From assembly GCF_012223425.1 (NCBI RefSeq), contig NZ_CP038799.1, forward strand, positions 2,418,001-2,482,000: 64,000 bases of DNA, written 5' to 3'. Origin of the DNA: Mycolicibacterium frederiksbergense (lineage in GTDB: Bacteria; Actinomycetota; Actinomycetes; Mycobacteriales; Mycobacteriaceae). This document shows, piece by piece, positions 33,885 through 42,455 of this stretch; position 1 is the first letter of the stretch; every line of letters begins with the position of its first letter. The position numbers and the translations under genes were made by a program. The notes under the pieces are model-generated. The model was not told where the DNA came from. It worked only from the letters and a program-made list of their open reading frames with translations, and did not search any database.

Positions 33885-34675
33885 TGGGCCGGACCGCAGC
33901 CGTTCGCACGCCGGGGCGGTGATTCCTCGGGGCGACGGTTGCGGGTGTGCGAATGGGTCTGCGGGCGCCGCCGCGGCGAACTGTGCGGCAGCGGCGGCAA
34001 CGCGCCCTCACCGTCGGTGTGCAGTTTGTCGATGAGCTCGCCGGCCACCACGGCCAGGCGGCGTTCGTCGGCATAGGCCAGCCGGGCCGGCAGGTCACGC
34101 AGCGGAACCCAGGCCACCTCGGTGACCTCCATGTCCTCGTCGGAGAGGTCACCGCCCAGGAATCGCATCAGGTAATGGTGCACCGTCTTGTGGACGCGTC
34201 GGCCTTCGGTCACGAACCAGTAGTCGATGCTGCCCAGCGCTGCCAGCACGCTGCCTTGCACGCCGGTCTCCTCGGCGACCTCGCGGACGGCGGTCTGCTC
34301 GGCAGTCTCACCGACCTCGATATGTCCCTTGGGCAGCGACCACAGCATGCGACCGCGTCGGTCGATCCGGCCGATCAATGCCGCGACCTGGGTGTCCTTC
34401 GGCCCGTCGAGACCGTCGATGACGAGCCCGCCTGCGGAGGTCTCGTGCACGGTGCGCAGCCGTTCGGGAGCGCGCCTGGAGGGCCGGGGCTTGCGGTTCT
34501 GGCCGGGCTTGGCCGGCTGACCGGCGCGCTCGGAGGCCACCTGGTCGGATGACGAGTTGGCCTTTTCCCCCGAGGAAGTGGCGCGTTCGGCGTCGGCTTC
34601 GGGCGGACCGGCAGCGCGACGGCCGCGGCGACGCCTCCGGCGCCGTCGCGGCTTGGCCTTATCACCGTCCGACAC
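33881..34675 (-). CDS. mutT4: NUDIX hydrolase MutT4
   Basis: A 264-aa protein. The first about 70 residues are strongly basic and disordered, with a run of arginines at 10-20. The NUDIX box runs from Gly117 to Gly138 with Glu123, Arg131, Glu132, Glu135 and Glu136 in the right spacing. NUDIX enzymes hydrolyse nucleoside diphosphate derivatives; the mycobacterial MutT4 substrate is not settled. It is first in the operon leading to murJ and divergent from pcnA across 109 bp. C-terminal residues after about 225 are low complexity. Confidence 0.93.
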   Translation of the reverse strand: MSDGDKAKPRRRRRRRRGRRAAGPPEADAERATSSGEKANSSSDQVASERAGQPAKPGQNRKPRPSRRAPERLRTVHETSAGGLVIDGLDGPKDTQVAALIGRIDRRGRMLWSLPKGHIEVGETAEQTAVREVAEETGVQGSVLAALGSIDYWFVTEGRRVHKTVHHYLMRFLGGDLSDEDMEVTEVAWVPLRDLPARLAYADERRLAVVAGELIDKLHTDGEGALPPLPHSSPRRRPQTHSHTRNRRPEESPPRRANGCGPAQ

Positions 34676-34784
34676 TTAAGCGATAGTAGTTGCCGCAGGT
34701 TTACCTGCTCGCCACACGCGCCGGTCGTGGCCGTGCTGTCGCCGGGTCGTTACCAGGCTGGGAGACCGATTAGGCTCACCGAAC

Positions 34785-36239
34785 GTGCCGACCGACCCGA
34801 CCCATGACGCAGCCGACGCCGAACTGCTGGCGGGGGCCTGGGTTGCGCTGAACAGCTACGGCGATGTGCTCCGCGATATCGGAGCGGTGTTCGCCGCCGC
34901 CGGCCACGAGCTGTACCTCGTGGGCGGCAGTGTCCGCGACGCGTTGCTGGGGCGGCTGTACTCGGATCTCGACTTCACCACCGACGCCCGTCCCGAACAG
35001 ATGCAGAAGCTGCTCCGCGGTTGGGCGGATGCGTTGTGGGACACCGGAATCGAATTCGGCACCATCGGCGTGGGCAAGGCTGGGCACCGATTCGAGATCA
35101 CCACGTTCCGGGCCGACAGCTATGACCAGGTGTCGCGCAATCCGCAGGTCCGTTTCGGCGACACGCTCGAGGACGACCTGGTGCGCCGCGACTTCACCGT
35201 GAACGCGATGGCGGTGCGGATCACCGCGGCGGGCCCGGCCGAGTTCCTCGATCCGCTGGGCGGGCTGGCGGCCCTGCGTGACCGCGTGCTCGACACCCCG
35301 TCGGCCCCGCAGGTGTCCTTCGGCGATGATCCGCTGCGGATGCTGCGGGCGGCGCGATTCGTGTCACAGCTCGGGTTCGCGGTGGCGCCGCGGGTGCTGG
35401 AGGCGCTGCTGGAGATGGCGCCACAGCTGGGCCGGATCACCGCGGAGCGGGTGGCCGCCGAGCTGGACAAGTTGCTGCTGGGTGCCGATCCGGTGGCCGG
35501 CGTCGACCTGATGGTGCAGACCGGACTGGGTGCGGTGGTGCTGCCGGAGGTCGGCGAGATGCGGATGGCCATCGACGAGCATCACCAGCACAAGGACGTG
35601 TACTGGCATTCGCTGACGGTGCTGAAACAGGCCATCGATCTGGAAGTTCCCGGAGAGCCGGATCTGGTGCTGCGATGGGCAGCCCTGCTGCACGACATCG
35701 GCAAGCCCGGCACGCGGCGCCACGAACCCGACGGGGGAGTCAGCTTCCATCACCACGAGGTGGTCGGCGCGAAGATGGTCCGCAAACGGATGCGGGCGCT
35801 GAAGTACTCCAAGCAGATGGTCGACGACGTGTCGCAGTTGGTGTATCTGCATCTGCGCTTCCACGGATACGGCGACGGCCGGTGGACCGACTCGGCGGTG
35901 CGCCGCTACGTCACCGACGCGGGTCCGCTGCTGGACCGGCTGCACAAACTGGTCCGTGCCGACTGCACCACCCGCAACAAGCGCCGGGCGGCGCGGCTGC
36001 AGGCCAACTACGACGAGCTCGAGGCACGCATCGCCGAGCTGGCCGCCAAGGAGGATCTGCAGCGGGTGCGGCCCGACCTGGATGGCAACGCCATCATGGA
36101 GATCCTCGGTATCCCGCCGGGCCCGCTGGTCGGCAAGGCGTGGAACCACCTCAAGGAGCTCCGGCTGGACCGCGGGCCGCTCGACCATGACGAGGCGATC
36201 GCCGAACTTCACAGCTGGTGGAACGCGCAGCAGTCCTGA
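34785..36239 (+). CDS. pcnA: CCA tRNA nucleotidyltransferase
   Basis: A 484-aa class II nucleotidyltransferase that adds CCA to tRNA 3' ends. Neither tRNA gene in this window encodes CCA, so the enzyme is needed for them. The head domain has LVGGSVRD (45-52) and the catalytic DLDF (61-64). An HD-type metal-binding motif is present at about 300-310 (WAALLHDIGKPG). The start is GTG 34785. The name pcnA follows Rv3907c; poly(A) polymerase activity is not implied. Confidence 0.95.
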   Translation: MPTDPTHDAADAELLAGAWVALNSYGDVLRDIGAVFAAAGHELYLVGGSVRDALLGRLYSDLDFTTDARPEQMQKLLRGWADALWDTGIEFGTIGVGKAGHRFEITTFRADSYDQVSRNPQVRFGDTLEDDLVRRDFTVNAMAVRITAAGPAEFLDPLGGLAALRDRVLDTPSAPQVSFGDDPLRMLRAARFVSQLGFAVAPRVLEALLEMAPQLGRITAERVAAELDKLLLGADPVAGVDLMVQTGLGAVVLPEVGEMRMAIDEHHQHKDVYWHSLTVLKQAIDLEVPGEPDLVLRWAALLHDIGKPGTRRHEPDGGVSFHHHEVVGAKMVRKRMRALKYSKQMVDDVSQLVYLHLRFHGYGDGRWTDSAVRRYVTDAGPLLDRLHKLVRADCTTRNKRRAARLQANYDELEARIAELAAKEDLQRVRPDLDGNAIMEILGIPPGPLVGKAWNHLKELRLDRGPLDHDEAIAELHSWWNAQQS

Positions 36240-36254
36240 TGCGTCTGAACAGGC

Positions 36255-36761
36255 ATGGACTATTGCCTGGGTGACGGCGCCGGCGGCGCGCAGATCTGGA
36301 CCGCCGACCCGACCATCGATGTGGACGGAGACGGGGTGCTCGACGCGATTGGGCTGGACCTCGACGGGGACGGCCGCCCCGATGACGCGTTGGCCGATCT
36401 TGACGCGAGCGGGTTGGCCGATCACGCGGTGCACGACCGGGACGGCCCGGCGCCGGCCTACTTCACCGATGACGGATCGGGCACCTGGGCGGTGGCGATC
36501 GACCGGGCCGGACAGCTGCGCTGGTTCGGCCTGGACGGGGTGGAGGCGACCGGCGGCCCCATGGTGGATTTCGACGGGGACGGCCACACCGATGACCGGC
36601 TGCTCGACGTCGACGCCGACGGGCTGGCCGACCGGGTGCTCGGCCACCGCGACGGGACGGCTACCGCCTATGCCGATCGCGACGGTGACGGCACCTGGGA
36701 TGTGCAGTTCACCGATACCGACTCCGACGGCACCGCGGACTCGGCTACCGATCTGAGGTGA
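36255..36761 (+). CDS. Aspartate-rich repeat protein (Rv3906c-like)
   Basis: A 168-aa acidic protein built of short DxDxDG units (DVDGDGVLD, DLDGDGRPD, DFDGDGHTD, DVDADGLAD, DRDGDGTWD, DTDSDGTAD). Such units bind calcium in thrombospondin type 3 and EF-hand-like repeats. There is no signal peptide. It starts 15 bp after pcnA, as in M. tuberculosis. Its last 17 bp overlap the convergent ankyrin-repeat gene. Calcium binding is an inference. Confidence 0.82.
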   Translation: MDYCLGDGAGGAQIWTADPTIDVDGDGVLDAIGLDLDGDGRPDDALADLDASGLADHAVHDRDGPAPAYFTDDGSGTWAVAIDRAGQLRWFGLDGVEATGGPMVDFDGDGHTDDRLLDVDADGLADRVLGHRDGTATAYADRDGDGTWDVQFTDTDSDGTADSATDLR

Positions 36762-37950
36762 GTCGCAGCAGCTCGGCCGCCTCGTCCTGGTAGGCGTGCT
36801 CGGCCCAGCCCTGCGGTGTGGCGTCGAACCGGCCGTCGCGCAGGGTCGGGTCCGCACCGGCGTCGAGCAACTGCCGGATCAGGGTGAGGTCACCGGACCA
36901 CGCGGCGTGGTGCAGGGCGGTGGCGCCCTCGGCGTCGCGGGCGTTGGGCTGATCGGGGAGTCGGGGTATCACGGGATCGGCACCCGAGATGTCGATACCG
37001 TGCCGGGCGAGCAGGGCCAGCCGGTCGGTGAAGCCGTTCTCGGCCGCCCAGGACACCTGCCGCTGCCACATCTGTGCGCGGCTCTCCATCGCCTCGCCGA
37101 GCCGCCGTTCCCACGGGCTCGGACCCGCGTCGGCGAGACCGTGGGCGAACAGCAGCTCCAGGTGCGAGTCGTCGGGCCGGAACATCCGGTTGTAGAGGGT
37201 CTGCTGATCGACCGGATGAGCCCCGCGGCGCAACAGCAGCTCGGCCAGGTCGGCGGCGAGCGGATGCCGGGGCTGCCGGCGAGGCCCTTGTTCACCTTCG
37301 CCGAACACCCCGGTCAGCACGGTGAACGGGGTCGCCATCCCGCGCCACAGGTAACCGGCGTTCGGGTCGGCGCCGGCGTCGAGCAGCAGCGCGGCCGCGG
37401 CCAGGCTGTCGTGTTGCGTCGTTCGTGCGTATGCCAGATACATCAACGGGACCCAGCCGTGTGGACCGCCGGTGGCCCCGGCCAGTGCGGGGTCTTCGCG
37501 CAACAGGGCCGACAGCGCGCGTGGATCTGCTGCCGCGGCGGCGGCCCACACGTGGTGTGCGGTCAGGCCGGGTTCGGCGCGCAGGAGTGCGGCGGCCGCC
37601 TGCCGGCGGGGTGGGGCATCGGCCTCGTCATAGCGCAGCGTGGCCAGCGCGCAGAACCGGTCGGCCGGGTCGGCGGCGGTCTCGTCGAACCGGGCCGGGT
37701 CGACGCTCAGTTCCGCGGCGGCCTCGAGGTAGTGCACGAGTGCGGGCCACCCGCTGAAGCCGTACTTACGGGCCACGGTGAGGTGCGCATCGTGCAATGC
37801 GAAGCGATCGCGGCGCAGTGCGGTGTCGGGTTGTGGATGGTGCTCGCGGACCAGTGCCAGTGCGGCCGGCTCGGAGACGCCACGCTGCAGGCGCCGGGCT
37901 TCATCACGCAGCCGGGTCAGCGAGGGATTGTCGGGTAGCGAACTGGCCAT
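36745..37950 (-). CDS. Ankyrin-repeat protein
   Basis: A 401-aa soluble protein. Ankyrin-like units are clear at about 168-195 (DSLAAAALLLDAGADPNAG), around 230-250 (LAADLAELLLRRGAHPVD) and 340-375 (DAEGATALHHAAWSGDLTLI, RQLLDAGADPTLRDGRFD). The N-terminal part (LRDEARRLQRGVSEPAALAL, ARKYGFSGWPALVHYLE) is a module commonly found ahead of ankyrin repeats in actinobacterial proteins. Ankyrin proteins mediate protein contacts; the partner is unknown. It is convergent with the aspartate-rich protein gene (17-bp overlap). Confidence 0.88.
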   Translation of the reverse strand: MASSLPDNPSLTRLRDEARRLQRGVSEPAALALVREHHPQPDTALRRDRFALHDAHLTVARKYGFSGWPALVHYLEAAAELSVDPARFDETAADPADRFCALATLRYDEADAPPRRQAAAALLRAEPGLTAHHVWAAAAAADPRALSALLREDPALAGATGGPHGWVPLMYLAYARTTQHDSLAAAALLLDAGADPNAGYLWRGMATPFTVLTGVFGEGEQGPRRQPRHPLAADLAELLLRRGAHPVDQQTLYNRMFRPDDSHLELLFAHGLADAGPSPWERRLGEAMESRAQMWQRQVSWAAENGFTDRLALLARHGIDISGADPVIPRLPDQPNARDAEGATALHHAAWSGDLTLIRQLLDAGADPTLRDGRFDATPQGWAEHAYQDEAAELLRLTSDR

Positions 37951-38080
37951 GACGGCCTCCTCTCGAGAGCCCGTCGTCCGCGATGCCGGGCCGAGAAGAG
38001 GTCATCGAGTGGCAACTGCAGCAGGGAGGCTGAGCCTCTTCGAGCGGACGTCGGGCGGTCCTGCGCGCCCGACTGGGATG

Positions 38081-38857
38081 CTACTCCCGGCCCGCCCCCG
38101 GGGGGCCGGCGAACGCCTGCGCAATGGTCAGCCATTTCTGCGCATCGGGGCCGACGGCTACCACGTCGAGTTCGCGTGGCGGCCTGCGCTGGGTGACCAG
38201 CATGCAGAAGTGCTCGGCCGACCCCGTCACGGTCTGGGCGGCATCCTCGGGTCCCCACGACCACAGCTCGCCGTCCGGACCGCTCAGTTCCACGTGAAAC
38301 AACTCCGCCGGGGGAGTGAGCCCGTGCACGGTGAAAGCGAAATCTCTTGTGCGCACGCCGATATGGGCAACCGAGCGCAGCCGGGCGGTGGGCGGCCGCC
38401 GGACACCGAGTGCGTCGGCGACATCCAGCCCGTGCGCCCAGGTCTCCATCAGCCGTGCCGTGGCCATCGACGGGGCGCTCATCGGCGGGCCGAACCAGGG
38501 CAGCTTGCGGCCGTCGGCGACGCTCAGCAGCGCGTCGTGCAGCGCCGCCCGGTCACGCCGCCAGGAGGTGAGCAGCTCCGCGGGCGGGGTGAGCGCCAGT
38601 TCCTCGGCGCCGGCGTCGACGAACCCGAGTGGATCCTTGGCCGCCGCACCGAGCACCGCGGCGAACGCGTCCTCATCGGTGACGGACTTCAGCGACACCC
38701 GGTCGGTCCACCACAGGTGGGCGATCTGGTGCGCGACGGTCCACCCGGGGGCCGGCGTCGCGGTCTGCCAGCCGGCCTCGGGCAGGTCGGCCACCAGGGT
38801 GTCCAGGGCATCGCTCTCGGCGCGCAGATCGGCCACCATCGGCTCGGCTCCAGCCAT
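38081..38857 (-). CDS. TIGR03084-type protein (maleylpyruvate isomerase-like, Rv0036c)
   Basis: A 258-aa DinB-like protein. The N-terminal four-helix domain includes [19 protein letters not shown] and [15 protein letters not shown], whose histidines would form a metal site of the mycothiol-dependent maleylpyruvate isomerase type. The C-terminal about 90 residues resemble a sterol-carrier-like lobe. The chemistry is unknown for this subfamily. A parS-like site lies within its coding region at 38286-38301. It is downstream of the MFS transporter gene on the same strand, as in Rv0036c-Rv0037c. Confidence 0.88.
   Translation of the reverse strand: MAGAEPMVADLRAESDALDTLVADLPEAGWQTATPAPGWTVAHQIAHLWWTDRVSLKSVTDEDAFAAVLGAAAKDPLGFVDAGAEELALTPPAELLTSWRRDRAALHDALLSVADGRKLPWFGPPMSAPSMATARLMETWAHGLDVADALGVRRPPTARLRSVAHIGVRTRDFAFTVHGLTPPAELFHVELSGPDGELWSWGPEDAAQTVTGSAEHFCMLVTQRRPPRELDVVAVGPDAQKWLTIAQAFAGPPGAGRE
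38286..38301. promoter_or_regulatory. parS: parS-like site 3 inside the TIGR03084-type gene
   Basis: AGTTCCACGTGAAACA matches the degenerate parS consensus TGTTNCACGTGAAACA at 15 of 16 positions, with only the first base differing. It lies about 24 kb from oriC and 18 kb from parS site 2. Confidence 0.75.
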
Positions 38858-38866
38858 GGCTGAACT

Positions 38867-40153
38867 CTAAACCGGGGATGCCCGCCGTCCGATACCGGCG
38901 TGCGCGGCGAAGCCCAGCAGATAGAGCACCGACCCGGCCAGCACCAGCGGCACCGACCGCCCGTCGGCCGGGATCACCATCGCCGCTCCCGCGATGGCGG
39001 CCACGAACGTCACCCAGAACAGGGCGTCCTGGACGGTGAAGACATGACCGCGCAGCGCGTCGTCCACATCGATCTGCATGGCGCTGTCCGCGCACAGTTT
39101 CACCATCTGCCCCGCCGCGCCCAGCACGAACCCGCAGCCGATCATCACCGGCAGGTACAGCCACGCGGCGAACAGCTGGACCACCGCGGCCAGCAGCAGC
39201 GCGCCGTTCGCGGTGCGGTATCGACCCCAGCGCCCGACTGCCGCCGGCGTGAGCACCGTGGACAGAAACGACCCGGTACCCGTCGCGGCGACGAAGACCA
39301 CCGCCGTGCCCAGTCCGAGGCCGGCGACCTCATGGTCGCCGGTGTGGCGGACGATCACCAGCACCAGCAGTGTGTTGATCCCGAACACCATCCGATGCGC
39401 GGCCAGCCCGCTGAGCGTGGCGGCCACCGTCGGGACCGCGGCGACCGTCCGGATGCCGTGCACCCAGCCGGTGGACACCGCGTAGGCGGCCGACCCGTGC
39501 ACGGCGCGGGCGCTGTCGTCGGGGCCCAGCACATGGGGGGAGAAGCGCACCGACAGCCCCAGCGCGAGAGCCACGGGTACGGCGGCCAGGAAGATCACCG
39601 CCGAGGCGCCGGCGTCGTCGGCGCCGAGCAGCCAGCGCGGCAGCAACATGAAGTTGGCGCCCACGAACGTTGCCAGCGCGCCCGTGGCGGTCGCCACCGA
39701 GTTCATCGTCAGCACCTTGTCGCGGGGCACCACGTGCGGCAGCGCGGCCGACAGGCCGGAGGACACGAAGCGGGTGAACCCGTTGACGATGAGCGCGCCG
39801 AACAGCAACACCAGATCGCCCGAGCTGACCGCCAGCGCCGCCCCGACCGCGAGCACCAGCAGCAGCCTGCCGATGTTGGCGCCGATCAGGACCAGGCGCC
39901 GGTCCCAGCGGTCCAGCAGCGCCCCGGCAAACGGGGCCAGGGCCGAATAGGGCAGGAAGAGCACGGCGAATGCACCGGCGATCGCCCACGGATCGGCGGC
40001 GCGTTCCGGGTTGAACAGGATGGCCCCGGCCAGCCCGGCCTGGAACAGTCCGTCGCCGAACTGGCTGACCGCCCGCAACTCCAGCAGTCGCCGGAACTCT
40101 GGCAGACCGCGTACGGCCTGCCAGGTTCCCGGCGGATTGCGGGTGTCAGTCAT
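38867..40153 (-). CDS. MFS transporter (Rv0037c-like)
   Basis: A 428-aa membrane protein with about 12 hydrophobic segments. The MFS A-like loop between helices 2 and 3 reads [15 protein letters not shown]. The start ATG 40153 ([20 protein letters not shown]) fits better than the GTG or ATG further upstream because AGGA lies 10 nt before it. The substrate is unknown. It is 9 bp upstream of the TIGR03084-type gene and divergent from yqgE. Confidence 0.92.
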   Translation of the reverse strand: MTDTRNPPGTWQAVRGLPEFRRLLELRAVSQFGDGLFQAGLAGAILFNPERAADPWAIAGAFAVLFLPYSALAPFAGALLDRWDRRLVLIGANIGRLLLVLAVGAALAVSSGDLVLLFGALIVNGFTRFVSSGLSAALPHVVPRDKVLTMNSVATATGALATFVGANFMLLPRWLLGADDAGASAVIFLAAVPVALALGLSVRFSPHVLGPDDSARAVHGSAAYAVSTGWVHGIRTVAAVPTVAATLSGLAAHRMVFGINTLLVLVIVRHTGDHEVAGLGLGTAVVFVAATGTGSFLSTVLTPAAVGRWGRYRTANGALLLAAVVQLFAAWLYLPVMIGCGFVLGAAGQMVKLCADSAMQIDVDDALRGHVFTVQDALFWVTFVAAIAGAAMVIPADGRSVPLVLAGSVLYLLGFAAHAGIGRRASPV

Positions 40154-40271
40154 CAGATCAGATCCTGTCCGGGCCGGGACTGCGATCGGCACCCGAATCA
40201 ACAGTACAAATATCTCGGCGGGCCGCTTGTTGTTCGCCGCTGCACGGGGCTGCTGGTGACATGATGGACCA

Positions 40272-40877
40272 GTGGGACAGCCCGAGGAACCGGAGGATCA
40301 TGTCACTCCGACGGCACCGCGTGTGCGCGCCGGAACCCTGTTGCTCGCCGACACCGACCTGCTCGAACCGACGTTCCGGCGCAGCGTCATCTACATCGTC
40401 GAACACAACGAGGGCGGCACCCTCGGGGTGGTGCTCAACCGACCCAGCGAGACCGCCGTGTACAACGTGCTGCCGCAGTGGGCCAAGCTGGCGATCAAGC
40501 CTAAGAGCATGTTCATCGGTGGGCCGGTGAAGCGTGATTCGGCGCTGTGTCTGGCGACCGTGCGGGTCGGGGTGGACATCGCCGGGTTGCCGGGCGTGCG
40601 GCATGTGCAGGGCCGCATCGTCATGGTCGATCTGGACTCCGATCCCGACCAGATCGCCCCGGCGCTCGAAGGGGTACGGATCTTCGCGGGGTACTCCGGG
40701 TGGACCACCGGCCAACTGGAGGGTGAGATCGAGCGCGACGACTGGATCGTGCTCTCGGCACTTCCCTCGGATGTGCTCGTGGAACCGCGGGTCGATCTGT
40801 GGGCCCGGGTGCTGCGCCGTCAGCCGCTACCGCTGTCGATGCTGGCGACGCACCCGATCGACCTCAGCCGCAACTAG
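40272..40877 (+). CDS. YqgE/AlgH family protein (Rv0038-like)
   Basis: A 201-aa DUF179 protein. The family hallmarks are [20 protein letters not shown], the loop [11 protein letters not shown] and the C-terminal [14 protein letters not shown]. The start is GTG at 40272 ([12 protein letters not shown]). The function of the family is not established. It overlaps the convergent small membrane protein gene by 14 bp at its 3' end. Confidence 0.93.
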   Translation: MGQPEEPEDHVTPTAPRVRAGTLLLADTDLLEPTFRRSVIYIVEHNEGGTLGVVLNRPSETAVYNVLPQWAKLAIKPKSMFIGGPVKRDSALCLATVRVGVDIAGLPGVRHVQGRIVMVDLDSDPDQIAPALEGVRIFAGYSGWTTGQLEGEIERDDWIVLSALPSDVLVEPRVDLWARVLRRQPLPLSMLATHPIDLSRN

Positions 40878-41253
40878 AGCGACCGGCCGAATCGGCGGGC
40901 GACAGGGTGCACGACACACAGGACCCGGCGCAGCCGCCGCCCTCCTCGCGTCGGGCCTCCTGCTGAGCCTCCTTGGCAGCGACCACCTTTGCGCTTTGCC
41001 AACAGCCGGCCGCGACGGTGCCGACCGCCCCGATGACGCAGACCACCAGCACCAGCACACCCATCGAGGCGGGTGCCGACAGCGCGACGACACCGCCGGC
41101 CGCCAGCATGGCGGCGGCGGCGAACTGGGTGGGCGCGACGGCGCGCAGCACCTGGCGCACCGGGTCGGCCGCGTACGGACGGTTCAGTGACCAGGTGGCA
41201 ACACCGGCGGTCGCCACTGCCACGCACAGGCAGAGCACCGCGGCGATGAGCAT
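40864..41253 (-). CDS. Small membrane protein with Cys-rich tail (Rv0039c-like)
   Basis: A 129-aa protein with three hydrophobic segments (about 2-22, 42-60 and 64-86) and a hydrophilic C-terminus containing CAGSCVSC, with further Cys at the end. The CxxxCxxC spacing could bind a metal or form disulfides. It corresponds in position to Rv0039c. Function is unknown. Its 3' end overlaps yqgE (convergent). Confidence 0.78.
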   Translation of the reverse strand: MLIAAVLCLCVAVATAGVATWSLNRPYAADPVRQVLRAVAPTQFAAAAMLAAGGVVALSAPASMGVLVLVVCVIGAVGTVAAGCWQSAKVVAAKEAQQEARREEGGGCAGSCVSCTLSPADSAGRSSCG

Positions 41254-41285
41254 CTGCCAAGGATACGAGGCAGCGTGGGCAGCGG

Positions 41286-42278
41286 TCAGCCGGGGAGGCC
41301 GATTCCCGGTGCGGCGGCCGGGGCGAGCGCCGCGAGGGGGGATGTTCCCGCCATGCTGACCGGAACGGTGGCACCGGCCGCGGGTGCGGCGGCGGGAACG
41401 GCAGGCGTCAGCGCGGCCGGGGCCGGCGCGGGTGCCGCGACGGGTGCGGCCACCCGGAACCCGTTGACGATGGCATCGGTGGCGGGTGCGGCGGCGACCG
41501 ACTGCGATTCGGCGGTCGTCACCGACAGCGACACCAGGTAGCGATCGGTACCCGAGGTCGCGACGATATGGCGCCGCGAGGTGTTCAGCGTCATGTTGTT
41601 CTCACGGAAGGTGCCCTCGATGATCGAGGTGGGCACCCCGCCGATCTCGGCGATCGATCCGCCGGTGGCTCGCCACGCGGTGAGCTGCTGACTGTCGACG
41701 AAACCGTGCCGGATGGCCTCGCGGGGATCGAAATCGCCGACGAGCTTGTACACCACCACCTGCGCGTTCGACGTGTAGAGCCCGTCGCCGCCGACCCGGT
41801 CGGCGATCACCGCGAAGGCGTCGGGGACATTCGGGTCGGGGACCTGGGTCCAGCCGGTGGGACGGGGCAGCACGATGTTCAGTGCGGTGAACCCGCTCGG
41901 GGTCTGGGGCTCCATCGCCACATTCCTGCTGGACAGGTAGTCGCGGATGGTGCCTGCCGGGTTCGGTGACAGCGGCACGGACACCGGGCGGGGGACGGCA
42001 GCGGTGGTGGTGGTGCCGGGCGGCACGGCGGCCGGCAGCGCGCCGGCGCCCGAGGCCGGTACGGCGGCGGGCCCGACGGGCTGCGAGGGCCCGGGGACGG
42101 CGGGTGCGGCCTGCGGGGTGACGGTCACGGTCTGGGTGACGGTGGCGGGGCCCGGTGGCGACGGCTGCGGAGCGAGCGGCTCGGCGGCGGCGGTCGGGCC
42201 GGTCAGCCCCACCACACCGGCAAAACCGGCGACGGTCCCCGCGAGCAGAATCCGCCAACGGTACGAGGTCTCGTTCAT
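41286..42278 (-). CDS. Proline-rich secreted antigen, Mtc28-like (LpqN/LpqT family)
   Basis: A 330-aa secreted protein corresponding to M. tuberculosis Rv0040c (proline-rich 28-kDa antigen). The signal peptide is residues 1-32 ([20 protein letters not shown], then AAA). A Pro/Ala/Thr-rich linker covers about 33-105. The LpqN-type domain is about 110-280 ([40 protein letters not shown]). A Pro/Ala tail ends the protein. There is no lipobox cysteine, so it should be released or wall-associated rather than lipidated. Its role is unknown. Confidence 0.9.
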   Translation of the reverse strand: MNETSYRWRILLAGTVAGFAGVVGLTGPTAAAEPLAPQPSPPGPATVTQTVTVTPQAAPAVPGPSQPVGPAAVPASGAGALPAAVPPGTTTTAAVPRPVSVPLSPNPAGTIRDYLSSRNVAMEPQTPSGFTALNIVLPRPTGWTQVPDPNVPDAFAVIADRVGGDGLYTSNAQVVVYKLVGDFDPREAIRHGFVDSQQLTAWRATGGSIAEIGGVPTSIIEGTFRENNMTLNTSRRHIVATSGTDRYLVSLSVTTAESQSVAAAPATDAIVNGFRVAAPVAAPAPAPAALTPAVPAAAPAAGATVPVSMAGTSPLAALAPAAAPGIGLPG

Positions 42279-42455
42279 CTGACGCCGGTCCTTCCGATTA
42301 GCACGTGCCTGGGTCAGGGGCCGACTGTAACCAGCTGTGGTTCAAGGTCACCAGGGCCGGAACAGAGCTGCAACCGTGCGGTGAGCGGGCTGCAACGGAA
42401 CCGATACCAACCCGTGGCCGAAGCCCTCGCGAACGGCGCTTATACCCTGTTTGGC

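Noticed and set aside
30196..34076. Long plus-strand frames antisense to murJ and the DUF6049-type gene
   Set aside because: Composition typical of reverse-strand reading of GC-rich genes (Gln, His, Arg, Gly runs); the minus-strand genes form a coupled operon.
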